From the NCBI GenBank assembly GCA_013298845.1, contig JAAFJN010000001.1, positions 496,001-560,000 of the forward strand: a stretch of DNA of 64,000 nt. Direction: 5' to 3'. The DNA is from Chitinophagales bacterium (GTDB taxonomy: Bacteria; Bacteroidota; Bacteroidia; Chitinophagales; Saprospiraceae). Shown here piece by piece: positions 25,605-34,670 of the stretch. The first letter of the stretch is position 1; each line of letters starts with the position of its first letter. A program made the position numbers and the translations under genes. The notes under the pieces were generated by a model. That model did no database searches. It saw only the letters and a program-made list of their open reading frames with translations, and had not been told where the DNA came from.

Positions 25605-25742
25605 TCTTCTTCACTCATCACTTTTCACTCTTCACTTTTCACTCATCACTATTTACTTTTCACTCTTCACTTTTCACTCATCACTCTTCACTCTTCACTC
25701 TTCACTCTTCACTCTTCACTCTTCACTCATCACTTTTCACTC
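25605..25742. repeat. Heptad repeat, right arm of element C (cactctt/cactttt)
   Basis: About twenty 7-bp units of cactctt, cactttt and cactcat type run without losing phase up to and into the end of sucD. They are the complement of the left arm. Confidence 0.95.
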
Positions 25743-26608
25743 AAAACCCGTTTCACGGTAGCGCCAATTTGTGCGGGGCTATCTACTACGTGAATACCAT
25801 TTTCGGCCATGATGGCCATTTTAGCGGCGGCAGTATCTTCGGCACCGCCCACGATAGCACCGGCGTGGCCCATTTTACGGCCTTTGGGGGCAGTTTGACC
25901 AGCGATAAAACCGATGACCGGTTTTTTGTTGCCGGTAGCGCGAATCCAGCGGGCGGCTTCGGCTTCGAGGCCACCACCAATTTCACCAATCATAATGATG
26001 GCTTCGGTTTCGGGGTCGTTCATAAAGAGTTCTACGGCTTCGCGGGTGGTTGTACCAATGATCGGGTCACCGCCAATACCGATGGCCGTTGAAATACCCA
26101 AACCGGCTTTAGCCACTTGGTCGGCGGCTTCGTACGTAAGCGTACCGGATTTGGACACCAACCCGATGGTGCCGCGTTTGAACACAAAACCGGGCATAAT
26201 ACCCACTTTTGCTTCGCCCGGCGTGATAACACCCGGACAGTTGGGGCCAATAAGGCGGCAGCCTTTGTCGGCGATATAGGCTTTGGCGCGTACCATGTCC
26301 TGCACCGGAATACCTTCGGTGATGGCCACAATAACTTTAATACCAGCCTGTGCCGCTTCGATGATGGCATCGGCAGCGAATGCGGGCGGAACAAAAATGA
26401 TAGATGTGTCTGCTCCAGCCTTGATGACCGCATCTTCTACGGTATTAAATACTGGGCGGTCGAGGTGCGTTTGGCCACCTTTTCCGGGTGTGACACCACC
26501 AACCACATTGGTGCCATATTCGAGCATTTGTTGGGCGTGGAATGTTCCCTCTTTTCCGGTGAAGCCCTGTACGATGATACGTGAATCTTTGTTTACTAAA
26601 ACAGACAT
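25730..26608 (-). CDS. sucD: Succinyl-CoA ligase alpha subunit
   Basis: SucD carries the CoA-binding and phosphohistidine part of succinyl-CoA synthetase in the TCA cycle. The 292-residue protein shows the CoA fold with [11 protein letters not shown], the [11 protein letters not shown] loop, GGDPIIGT, and the active-site histidine in GHAGAI. The sucB/sucC partner is not in the window, which is common in this phylum. The final codons (Leu-Ser-Glu-Lys and TGA) are formed by the 7-bp repeat array of element C. The upstream gene is a separate FtsB/DivIC-like gene, 82 bases away. Confidence 0.97.
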   Translation of the reverse strand: MSVLVNKDSRIIVQGFTGKEGTFHAQQMLEYGTNVVGGVTPGKGGQTHLDRPVFNTVEDAVIKAGADTSIIFVPPAFAADAIIEAAQAGIKVIVAITEGIPVQDMVRAKAYIADKGCRLIGPNCPGVITPGEAKVGIMPGFVFKRGTIGLVSKSGTLTYEAADQVAKAGLGISTAIGIGGDPIIGTTTREAVELFMNDPETEAIIMIGEIGGGLEAEAARWIRATGNKKPVIGFIAGQTAPKGRKMGHAGAIVGGAEDTAAAKMAIMAENGIHVVDSPAQIGATVKRVLSEK

Positions 26609-26689
26609 ATGGTATTGTTTTAATCAAAAAATCCGGTAGCCGGACTTTTGAAAATTATTATTGTGATGTATTATTTTTTTGTTTTTAAT

Positions 26690-26998
26690 TTACTTCTGGA
26701 TAACAAAAACGTCTTCGTTATTTTGTTTCATGTAGTAGTGTTCGCGGGCGTAATTTTCTTTGGTCAATTCAAAATCTTCGGCTTCTTCGCGGGCTTCTTT
26801 AATTTTTTGTTGATAAAAAACGCGATCATCCTCCAAACGGTTCAATGCGCGGCGCAACTTTATCTGGGTGATAAGGTCGTTTTTATCAATAAAAATCAGG
26901 AAAAACAAAAAGATTACCGTTGCCAGGTAGTACCTGTTCTGAAGGGTGCGGGGCAACTTGCTGCGAAGTGCCTGCCAGGGATTTTGTGGTACGGCCAT
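26690..26998 (-). CDS. FtsB/DivIC-like septum formation initiator
   Basis: A 102-residue single-span protein: cytoplasmic basic N-terminus, membrane span at about 23-38 (YYLATVIFLFFLIFI), then a periplasmic coiled coil (about 42-85). This is the layout of FtsB/DivIC, which form a complex with FtsL and FtsQ at the division septum. Length and layout fit the family; sequence is too variable to tell FtsB from DivIC. Confidence 0.82.
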   Translation of the reverse strand: MAVPQNPWQALRSKLPRTLQNRYYLATVIFLFFLIFIDKNDLITQIKLRRALNRLEDDRVFYQQKIKEAREEAEDFELTKENYAREHYYMKQNNEDVFVIQK

Positions 26999-27145
26999 AA
27001 ACGAACTTTAGTTATGCTGAGCGTCGCCAGGTTTTGTGCATTACTTTTTGGTATAGTCCTGCATCTTTAAGCACAAAACCTGCCGTGTCGAAGTATAGGT
27101 CAAAATTTGAACGGCCAAAAGTACAACTTTCCGCTGATTTGTGTA

Positions 27146-28114
27146 TTATCTAAACAAAAACTTACCCCACTTCCACAGGGGCGACCACTCTTTGCGCACC
27201 CGAAAATAGGCTTTTTGTACACCGCCGAGGTAGCGCCGACTCTGTTCCACGCTTTTAATCATGCTGCCTTCAAAGTCGAAAACGGCCAGTTGGAGCGTAT
27301 TTTGGGCGTATTCGATGGCGTGCCATTGTAATAATATACCCGAACCCGATTGGCGAAAAGCGGGGTCGTCGCCGCCCCACAGCAGGTAAGCCGATTGCTG
27401 GTCCCACACCAAAAAAATGGCCGAGTGCACGGCGCCGTCGTTTTTGCCCACCGCGTAAAAGGCCCGACCGGCGTTCCGCTGCGCGAATGCCTCATAAATT
27501 TTGGAAAAATAAGTGGGGTCCAGGGGGAATGAAAGCCCCTGCCGGGTAAAACTTTGGGCGCACAAATTGTACAGCGTTGTGGCCGGTAAATGGGTGGTCA
27601 CGTCCACCAATTCCCGCGCTTTTTTGATTTTTCGTTTGTAGTTGGCGGTTATATTCTCCCAAAGTTCGGGGGTGGTGGCAGGGCGTAAAGCAATCTGGTA
27701 GGAGTAACGGGTAGTTTGCGAAAAGCCCCGCCAATACAAGGGCAGCCAATTGCTAATGGTGTAATTAAAGTCCTGTTCAAAGGCCGCTAAACCCGGCGGA
27801 AGCAGGTTGGCCATTTCTTCCAGAATACGCATTTCGGCGGAAATTTCCCGTTGTTCAGGAACGATGTACGGCCCCATGAGTTTGCCCATGAGCGGCATGG
27901 CGATATAAGTCCAAATAGCCTTTTTTTTGAGGAAAAACGGCCAAACCCCGACAATTTTACCTTGATTCAGGTGCACAACGGCGTCCCAAATGCCTCCGGT
28001 ACACACGGCATCGAGGTACCAGTCTTGCATAAATACCGGGAAATCGGGCGGAGCCTGCGCACAAAATTGGCGGTATAATTCTTTTGGGTTGGACATTGGG
28101 ACAAAGGTAGCCAT
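27146..28114 (-). CDS. FemAB/GNAT-like acyltransferase
   Basis: The protein (322 residues from the ATG at 28114; 316 from the ATG at 28096) has the two-lobed GNAT layout of FemAB/Acetyltransf_6 proteins: LYRQFCAQAP near the start, YKRKIKKARE in the middle, and a C-terminal SGSGILLQWHAIEYAQ acyl-donor binding helix followed by FDFEGSM. Related proteins transfer amino acids or acyl groups to cell wall or polysaccharide precursors; the substrate here is unknown. A TACCTTTG promoter element lies between the two possible starts, and would favour 28096. Confidence 0.72.
   Translation of the reverse strand: MATFVPMSNPKELYRQFCAQAPPDFPVFMQDWYLDAVCTGGIWDAVVHLNQGKIVGVWPFFLKKKAIWTYIAMPLMGKLMGPYIVPEQREISAEMRILEEMANLLPPGLAAFEQDFNYTISNWLPLYWRGFSQTTRYSYQIALRPATTPELWENITANYKRKIKKARELVDVTTHLPATTLYNLCAQSFTRQGLSFPLDPTYFSKIYEAFAQRNAGRAFYAVGKNDGAVHSAIFLVWDQQSAYLLWGGDDPAFRQSGSGILLQWHAIEYAQNTLQLAVFDFEGSMIKSVEQSRRYLGGVQKAYFRVRKEWSPLWKWGKFLFR
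28102..28109 (-). promoter_or_regulatory. -7 promoter element TACCTTTG before the FemAB/GNAT-like gene
   Basis: On the minus strand TACCTTTG lies 5 bases before the ATG at 28096, with a TTTG 22 bases further upstream (28132-28135). It implies a very short or absent leader. Confidence 0.5.
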
Positions 28115-28269
28115 TGAAAAATAATTTGTGGCAAATTCCTTGCGCATCTCAAAAAATCCCGTAATTTTGTAATCGTTTTGTGATTTAGCACAACCGATTG
28201 AATTTTTTTAAACTCCTTTCAATGACGTTAATATTACCTTATAATTCATAACTATCAATTTTTTCTATC

Positions 28270-28734
28270 ATGATTAACAAAGTAACCTTAATTGGTCGTT
28301 TAGGTAACGACCCCGAAGTACGCCGCCTCGAAGGTGGTGCCGTTGTATCTCGATTCTCCCTGGCTACCAGTGAATCTTACAAAGACAAAGACGGAAATTT
28401 TCAGGAAACCACCGAGTGGCACAATGTTGTGGCTTGGCGCGACCTGGCCGAACGGGCTGAAAAAATGCTGAAAAAAGGTTCTCTCGTTTACGTTGAGGGT
28501 AAAATCTCTTACCGTAAGTACACCGACAAGGACAATGTAGAGCGTTTTATCACCGACATTTTGGCCAACAATTTCCGTATCTTAGAAAAACGCGAAGGCA
28601 GCGGAAACACGGGCGACCGTAACTTCCCCTCTGCCGAACCGGCCCGTTACCAAGGCTCAGGTGGTACCTCAAATACCGCCCCTGAACCGGCCGAGGTGGA
28701 AACGGTGGCAGACGGCAACGATTTGCCCTTCTAA
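28270..28734 (+). CDS. ssb: Single-stranded DNA-binding protein
   Basis: SSB coats single-stranded DNA in replication, repair and recombination. The 154-residue protein has the OB fold (1-110) with the usual NKVTLIGRLGNDPEVR and EWHNVVAWRDLAE blocks, a flexible Gly/Pro/Ser-rich linker, and the acidic tip DLPF that recruits partner proteins. It is followed after 21 bases by gldE, the standard order in gliding Bacteroidota. Confidence 0.98.
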   Translation: MINKVTLIGRLGNDPEVRRLEGGAVVSRFSLATSESYKDKDGNFQETTEWHNVVAWRDLAERAEKMLKKGSLVYVEGKISYRKYTDKDNVERFITDILANNFRILEKREGSGNTGDRNFPSAEPARYQGSGGTSNTAPEPAEVETVADGNDLPF

Positions 28735-28755
28735 TTTTCACTAAACGATCGCATT

Positions 28756-30003
28756 ATGGGCTGGCTTATTGCCGGATTAATTGTATATTTTTTGATGGTA
28801 GTGGCCGAGAAAGCCCTGATTGCCGTCACACCGCATGAATTAGAAATGCTTCGGGCCGAGGGGACACCTTCGGCCCGTCGTGTCGTTAATATGGCCGAAG
28901 AAAACAGCCGTTCTTTTTTGGCTGCGGTCGCCATTGGTCGCCTCTTTATGCTGGTTGCCATCGCGGTAGGTTTTTCCAATTGGTTGCTTTTTCAACCCTT
29001 TTTTCAAAGCATTGCGGAGCAGTCAAAAAGCCCCGAATTGTTTCGGTTTGGGTTGGCACTCGCGGTTATATTACCCTTGTCGCTGCTACTCTGGAAAATG
29101 ACCGGCATCAACCTGCGTCGCCCGCAAAATCCCGTCGCGGGTTTTTGGCTGCAACGGCTGAGTGTGCTCATTACCATTTGTAGTGTTGTTTTTAGACCTT
29201 TTTTGCCCAAAAAACCGAAAGTGCCGTCGGTAGTAATGACCGATCCGCCGGATATAGCGCAACAGCAGCAAATAGATACGAGTAAAGGCGAAATTGAAAT
29301 GCTCAAGAGTATTGCCCGGTTTGGTGACGTTACGGTGCGCCAGGTGATGCAACCTCAGCCTAAAATTGTGGCCCTCGATCTCCAAACGCCGTTTCATGAG
29401 GTGCTTGCCCTGATTCGAACTTCTGATTTTTCGCGACTACCGGTTTTTGAAGGTGATTTGGACAATGTGAAAGGAACCCTATACGTAAAAGATATTGTGA
29501 ACGCGATTGGGGCACCCGCCGATTTTGACTGGACCCAGCGCATACGACCGGATGTTTTTATTGTTCCCGAGTCGAAACCAGTGAGTGAATTGTTGCGCGA
29601 ATTTAAAGAGCGGCACTTGCACCTGGCATTGGTGGTGGACGAATACGGTGGAACCGCAGGTTTGGTAACTCTCGAAGATATTTTGGAAGAAGTTACCGGA
29701 GAAATCCGGGATGAATTTGACGAAGAAAACGAAATACCGCCCTACCAGCAATTAACCACTACCGAATTCCTGTTCTCCGGCGCTACCATGATTAATGATG
29801 TGTGTCAAATTGCCGGCATTGACTCCGATACTTTTGATGAATTCCGGGAAGATGCCGATACCATTGCGGGGTTGGTCCTGGCCATTTTTGGCGATATTCC
29901 GGCCGTTGGTGATGAAGTGCGCTGGAATCAATACTTGTTTACCATCATAAAAGCCGACAATCGTCGAATTGAAGAAGTGCGGTTGACGATTTTGGAAGAT
30001 TAA
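28756..30003 (+). CDS. gldE: Gliding motility-associated protein GldE, CNNM/CorC-like
   Basis: The 415-residue protein has an N-terminal membrane region of about four spans (3-20, 56-78, 94-111, 125-140), a pair of CBS domains (about 190-320, with SRLPVFEGDLDNVKGTLYVKDI and LALVVDEYGGTAGLVTLEDILEEV) and a C-terminal CorC_HlyC domain (about 335-415). Position directly after ssb and this layout identify GldE, which supports gliding in Flavobacterium, partly by stabilising GldD. The gldD gene usually follows; here a secreted protease gene follows instead. A divalent-metal transport role is possible because the fold matches CNNM transporters. Confidence 0.85.
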   Translation: MGWLIAGLIVYFLMVVAEKALIAVTPHELEMLRAEGTPSARRVVNMAEENSRSFLAAVAIGRLFMLVAIAVGFSNWLLFQPFFQSIAEQSKSPELFRFGLALAVILPLSLLLWKMTGINLRRPQNPVAGFWLQRLSVLITICSVVFRPFLPKKPKVPSVVMTDPPDIAQQQQIDTSKGEIEMLKSIARFGDVTVRQVMQPQPKIVALDLQTPFHEVLALIRTSDFSRLPVFEGDLDNVKGTLYVKDIVNAIGAPADFDWTQRIRPDVFIVPESKPVSELLREFKERHLHLALVVDEYGGTAGLVTLEDILEEVTGEIRDEFDEENEIPPYQQLTTTEFLFSGATMINDVCQIAGIDSDTFDEFREDADTIAGLVLAIFGDIPAVGDEVRWNQYLFTIIKADNRRIEEVRLTILED

Positions 30004-30090
30004 TGCTTGAATTAGCAATAACAGTATATTTTCCAACTATTACCCTCAACTGACCCCCCTGCTGTTAGTCAGGCTCCCCGTTAATATTTC

Positions 30091-30098
30091 TACTTTTG
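30091..30098 (+). promoter_or_regulatory. -7 promoter element TACTTTTG
   Basis: TACTTTTG fits TAnnTTTG and lies 81 bases before the metalloprotease ATG. No clear -33 TTG was seen at the normal spacing. Confidence 0.45.
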
Positions 30099-30178
30099 CG
30101 GGCTTTTTGTGTGTTGGACTCCGGCACTTATCCAGTCTAAACTTCTTTTGCCTAATATTTCTTAACTTATAATACAAT

Positions 30179-33154
30179 ATGAGAATTTACGCTTTTTTAA
30201 TCGCTTTGACGTTTGCAACATGGGCAAATGGTCAAGGTCTCCCCATTGACATTAACGGGACACTTTGGTCGCCCACTACTACCAAAGCCGTGGAATCGGC
30301 CGGTAGTAAAAAATGGATTACTCCAGAAAAATACCAAGCGGTAACACTTGACTATTCCGCCATGTTTAGCCGCTTGTTAATGGCACCCCACGAAAACGAA
30401 GTCCTGAACAACGGCGCAAAACCATTGGTGATGGAATTGCCCAATCCCGAAGGTGGTTTTTCCTTGTTTGAAGTGTTTTATTTTCCCATTATGCACCCCA
30501 GCCTTCAGGACCAATACCCCGAAATTCGCTCGTACGCGGGCCAGGGTATTGACGACCCCAATGCTCGGATCTTTTTTGACATGACCCCCAAGGGTTTTCA
30601 CGCAATGGTCATTAAAGGAAAAAAAGGAGCCTGGTTTATTGATCCGGCCTTTGACCAACGCACCGATGTGTATTCGGTTTATTTTAAAAAAGACTACGTA
30701 AAAAACAAAGAAGACCGCATGGTTTGCCACTTTGATGAAGAGGAAGTAGAAATTAAAGTGCCCACTGCCAACGCCGCCGAATTTACCAATAACTGCGGGA
30801 TAAGACGCCAGTATCGCCTTGCTTTGGCTTGTACCGGCGAATATGCCGCCTTCCACGGCGGTACAGTGCCATTGGCCCTGGCCGCCATGAATACCACCAT
30901 GACCCGGGTAAACGGTATCTATTTAACCGAGGCCAGCATTCAGATGAATATTATTGCCAACAACAGCAATATTATATACCTCAACGCCGCAACGGACCCT
31001 TATACCAATAATGACGGTGGTGCCATGTTGGCCCAAAACCAAACCACCTGCGACAATGTTATCGGATCGGCCAACTACGACATTGGTCACGTATTTAGCA
31101 CCGGCGGTGGCGGGGTGGCGTACTTGGCCAGCCCTTGTAACAGCAGTATTAAAGCAGGTGGCGTAACGGGCAGCGGTGCCCCGACGGGTGACCCGTTTGA
31201 CGTAGATTATGTTGCGCACGAAATGGGACACCAATACAACTGCCCGCATACTTTTAGTAGTTCATTGGGTAGTTGTTCGGGGAATGGTAGTGCAGCCAAT
31301 GCTTATGAACCTGGTAGCGGAACCACTATTATGGCCTACGCGGGTATTTGTTCGTCTGATAACGTACAACCCAACAGCGATCCTTATTTCCATGCGGGGA
31401 GTTTGGCCCGTATTGCCTCTTTTGTGACGGGGGCTGGTCATACCTGTGATCAGGAAACCAGCAATGGCAACACCAAACCAGCGGTGGCGGCCTTGACCAA
31501 CGTTAACTTTCCGCGTTCAACGCCGTTTGTACTTAACGGCAGTGCCACCGACCCCAACGGGCACCCTCTAACCTATTGCTGGGAACAAATGAACGCGGCT
31601 TTGGTATCTCCTCCAGCCCCGACCAATACTACCGGGCCTTTGTTTCGGACGTTGGAGCCGGTATCCGAAACGTACCGTTATTTCCCCAGTTACGACGATG
31701 TGTTGGGCGGTGTAACGGATCCATGGGAAGTATTGCCTTCCGTCGGCCGTACCCTGAGTTTCCGCCTTACCGCGCGTGATAACCAGGTGACGGGTGGCTG
31801 TACCGACGAAAAAAACATGGATGTCGTGATTTCTGGCACCGCCGGACCATTCGTAGTGACCGCCCCCAACGGTGGCGAATCTTTTACGCAGGGCGCGGCC
31901 ACTACCGTTACCTGGAACGTAGCCGGTACTACCGCCAGCCCGATTAGTTGCGCCAACGTAGATATTTTGTATTCTACCAACGCCACCGATCCCACCACAT
32001 ACGTTGTTTTGGTGGCCAATACCCCCAACGACGGCACTCAGTCCGTTACCATCCCCAACGTCAACTCGCCGCTGTGCCGCATTATGGTGCGTTGCAGCAG
32101 CACCAACGGCACTTATTTTTACGATATTTCGGATAATGATTTTACCATTGGTACCAGTTCTGCGTTTTGTTATTCTTTTACCAGTACCAACGTGCCGGTA
32201 ACGATCCCAGCCACGGGCACCCCAACGGTTACTTCTACCCTTACGGTACCGGGAACTTCGGTTGGTTTTATTACCGATGTGAACGTAAAAACCCTGACGG
32301 GAACGCATACTTATATTAGTGATCTTACCGTGTCGCTTAAGTCGCCGGCCAATACAACCCGTACCTTGTTCGGTCCGGTGTGCACCAGTCAGGATAATTT
32401 TAACCTGAAATTTAACGACGACGCAACCAATACTTACGCCAGCATTCCCTGTCCGCCCACTTCCGGCTTGTTTTATAAACCTAAAACAACATTGAGTAAT
32501 TTTAACGGTCAAGCGGCTCCTGGTACCTGGACATTAACCATTTCGGACTCGGCCAATGACGACGGCGGTTCATTAACGGCGTGGGAAATTGAAGTTTGTC
32601 TCTCCGACGAGTTGGTGCTGCCCGTAGAATTATTGCATTTTTCGGCGGCAAAAAAAGCGCAATCCGTTGAATTGGAATGGATAACCGCGCAGGAAAAAAA
32701 CAACGTTGGGTTCACCATCGAACGCAGTACGGGCGAATACCTTGCTTTTGAATCCATTGGTTTTGTTCCCGCACGGGCAATTCCGGGCACCGAAACTACG
32801 TATCAGTTTACCGATAAAAACGTAAAACCGGGCGAGGTGTACTATTACCGCCTCCGCCAAACGGACATCGATGGCAAAATCACGTATTCCGACGTTGAAA
32901 AAGTGAGTTTTGGCTCAAAAATCGAGATGAGCATTGTACCCAATCCGGCGAATCATTTCGTGCGCATCAACATGGCCGATCAGGAAGCCGAAATTCGGGC
33001 TGAAGTGTATCAACTTGACGGTCGCCTCATGTACAGTGGCACGCTTACCGCCGGGCAGGAAATTAATACCCAACTCTGGCCGGAAGGCACCTATATTATT
33101 ACGGCAGCAACCAACAAGGCGGCAATCACCAAAAAATTTGTGATTTTGCGTTAA
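30179..33154 (+). CDS. Secreted reprolysin-like zinc metalloprotease with P domain and T9SS sorting domain
   Basis: The 991-residue precursor has a signal peptide (1-19), a propeptide-like N-terminal part, and a metzincin catalytic domain (about 210-430) with AHEMGHQYNCPHTF at about 345-358 and a Met-turn TTIMAYAG near 380. A Fn3/Ig-like segment follows, then a proprotein-convertase P domain (about 660-805, ending GTWTLTISDSANDDGGSLTAWEIEVC) and a T9SS C-terminal domain (IVPNPANHF to KKFVIL). The zinc motif is HExxHxxNxxH, with Asn where the usual metzincin Gly stands. It should be secreted to the cell surface for protein degradation. A terminator follows 26 bases after the stop. Confidence 0.92.
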   Translation: MRIYAFLIALTFATWANGQGLPIDINGTLWSPTTTKAVESAGSKKWITPEKYQAVTLDYSAMFSRLLMAPHENEVLNNGAKPLVMELPNPEGGFSLFEVFYFPIMHPSLQDQYPEIRSYAGQGIDDPNARIFFDMTPKGFHAMVIKGKKGAWFIDPAFDQRTDVYSVYFKKDYVKNKEDRMVCHFDEEEVEIKVPTANAAEFTNNCGIRRQYRLALACTGEYAAFHGGTVPLALAAMNTTMTRVNGIYLTEASIQMNIIANNSNIIYLNAATDPYTNNDGGAMLAQNQTTCDNVIGSANYDIGHVFSTGGGGVAYLASPCNSSIKAGGVTGSGAPTGDPFDVDYVAHEMGHQYNCPHTFSSSLGSCSGNGSAANAYEPGSGTTIMAYAGICSSDNVQPNSDPYFHAGSLARIASFVTGAGHTCDQETSNGNTKPAVAALTNVNFPRSTPFVLNGSATDPNGHPLTYCWEQMNAALVSPPAPTNTTGPLFRTLEPVSETYRYFPSYDDVLGGVTDPWEVLPSVGRTLSFRLTARDNQVTGGCTDEKNMDVVISGTAGPFVVTAPNGGESFTQGAATTVTWNVAGTTASPISCANVDILYSTNATDPTTYVVLVANTPNDGTQSVTIPNVNSPLCRIMVRCSSTNGTYFYDISDNDFTIGTSSAFCYSFTSTNVPVTIPATGTPTVTSTLTVPGTSVGFITDVNVKTLTGTHTYISDLTVSLKSPANTTRTLFGPVCTSQDNFNLKFNDDATNTYASIPCPPTSGLFYKPKTTLSNFNGQAAPGTWTLTISDSANDDGGSLTAWEIEVCLSDELVLPVELLHFSAAKKAQSVELEWITAQEKNNVGFTIERSTGEYLAFESIGFVPARAIPGTETTYQFTDKNVKPGEVYYYRLRQTDIDGKITYSDVEKVSFGSKIEMSIVPNPANHFVRINMADQEAEIRAEVYQLDGRLMYSGTLTAGQEINTQLWPEGTYIITAATNKAAITKKFVILR

Positions 33155-33180
33155 ACAGCCTTTTTACGGATAAAAACCAC

Positions 33181-33217
33181 GCCCTTTCATCGTAAACCCA
33201 CGGTGAGAGGGCTTTTT
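33181..33217 (+). terminator. Intrinsic terminator after the metalloprotease gene
   Basis: A 12-bp stem with two G-U pairs (GCCCTTTCATCG with CGGTGAGAGGGC), an 8-base loop and five T. The downstream gene is on the other strand and ends right next to it. Confidence 0.85.
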
Positions 33218-33219
33218 GT

Positions 33220-34665
33220 TTATGAACCAAATTCCCGTACAAACGCCTCCAGATCATCTTCTTCTTTTAGTTGAAGCCGTTTGCGCAGGCGTTGCCGCAT
33301 TTTTTTGATGGCATCGGTGGTGACACCGCACAAAAATGCCAGTTCGGTGCGTGACATATTGAGTTTTAACAACAAAAACAACCGCTCTTCGGAGTCTGAT
33401 ATTTGTGGGTAATAGTCTCGGAGTTTTTTTATCAGGCCCGGGTGTACCTTGTCAAAATAGGCCACAAAAGTCAGCCAGTCCTGCGTAGTTAAAATGGGTG
33501 TTTCGTAGGGCGAATATGGGTTTTCGGTGGGTTCGGGGGGGAGATCCGAACGCACCACCAACCGGGCGGTTAAATCGCGGATTTGTTCATTTTTTTCGAT
33601 CAAAATTTGGGTGAGTTCGTTCAAATGCTGCTGATTTTGCCGCAAAATGCGCCGCCGGTTTTTGCTCCAAAAATAAAAAAAGAACGTCCCAATGACGGCC
33701 AAACTTACCGTAAGTCCGGTAATAATCCATGATTGGTTACGGGTTTTGATGGCTTTTTGCTCCGATTCCTTTAAAAATTCAATTTCTCGCTCTTTTTCTT
33801 TGGCCTTGTACTTTATATCCAACTCCTCGATGGTGCGCATTTTTTCGCCGTTAAAAAGCGAATCTCGCATTTTTTTGGCAGTTTTAAATAGCAGTAACGC
33901 CCGCGCCGGGTTACCCGTAGCTTCTTCAATTTGCGACATCCGCTCGATGGCGCGCGCGTGTACATGCAACTGTTCCATGTTATCGGCCTGTTCAATGGCC
34001 AGTTGGATGTACCGCCGGGCCGGTTCCCATTGTTGTAGTTCGCGGTAACAATTTCCGAGGTTTAGGTACATGCCGGGCAGGTTATCCAGTGCTCCCGATG
34101 CTTTGAGCAGGACTAGCGCGCTGTCCAGAAACGGCAAAGCCCCGGCCCAGTCCCGGCGGTCGCTGTACGTAAATGCCAACTGGTTCATGGCGGCGCACTG
34201 TTCAATGATCGACCCGTGGGTTTCGAGTAGCGGAAGGGCGCGGGCTAACGCCATTTCGGCGGCTTGGGGTTGGCCCGCGCTGCCGTAAAAAATGGCAATG
34301 GTGGCATAACCCCGACCCAGCCGGGCCGAATCCTGGAGCCGGGCGTACGCCGCCAGTACAGGCTCGGCCGTTTGAATAGCCTGTTTGTGTTCGCCCATTT
34401 TTTCGTACACGGCGGCTACATCCAGTTGGGTGCTGTAATATTGCGTCGAATCGCCGTTCGAGCGGGCTAGTTCCAGCGATTTTTGGTAATGCTCTAAAGC
34501 GGCCGCGTAATTCCCCTTATGCGTTTGTTCATCGCCTAATTCGTTATAATAGGTGGTCAGCGTATCCCCCTGGGTTACTTCCGGGACGGGCACTTCTTTA
34601 GGCGAAGGCGCGGAGGTGCAACCTACCCACAATAACACACCCGTGAATAAAATACCAAAATGCAT
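33220..34665 (-). CDS. TPR lipoprotein with membrane span and cytoplasmic helix-turn-helix
   Basis: This 481-residue regulator-like protein starts with a lipoprotein signal (Cys16 in LLWVGCTS), followed by about six TPR units (40-270), a coiled segment, a membrane span at 312-333 and a C-terminal LuxR/sigma-4-like helix-turn-helix (about 430-465, MSRTELAFLCGVTTDAIKKMRQRL). The layout places TPRs in the periplasm and a DNA-binding domain in the cytoplasm. Related TPR-TM-HTH proteins are frequent in Bacteroidota and thought to sense periplasmic or envelope conditions. Its start lies 5 bases after the waaA stop, so it is co-transcribed behind waaA. Confidence 0.82.
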   Translation of the reverse strand: MHFGILFTGVLLWVGCTSAPSPKEVPVPEVTQGDTLTTYYNELGDEQTHKGNYAAALEHYQKSLELARSNGDSTQYYSTQLDVAAVYEKMGEHKQAIQTAEPVLAAYARLQDSARLGRGYATIAIFYGSAGQPQAAEMALARALPLLETHGSIIEQCAAMNQLAFTYSDRRDWAGALPFLDSALVLLKASGALDNLPGMYLNLGNCYRELQQWEPARRYIQLAIEQADNMEQLHVHARAIERMSQIEEATGNPARALLLFKTAKKMRDSLFNGEKMRTIEELDIKYKAKEKEREIEFLKESEQKAIKTRNQSWIITGLTVSLAVIGTFFFYFWSKNRRRILRQNQQHLNELTQILIEKNEQIRDLTARLVVRSDLPPEPTENPYSPYETPILTTQDWLTFVAYFDKVHPGLIKKLRDYYPQISDSEERLFLLLKLNMSRTELAFLCGVTTDAIKKMRQRLRKRLQLKEEDDLEAFVREFGS

Positions 34666-34670
34666 CGCGT

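Noticed and set aside
25605-25742. CRISPR array at the regular short repeats
   Set aside because: The units are 7 bp, contiguous and without unique spacers, and no cas gene is present. The same holds for the other heptad arrays.
25505-26092. Open frame through the heptad repeats of element C, giving a Phe/Thr/Ser-repeat peptide
   Set aside because: It exists because 7-bp units without stops stay open in one strand, and it overlaps sucD. No start or domain supports it.
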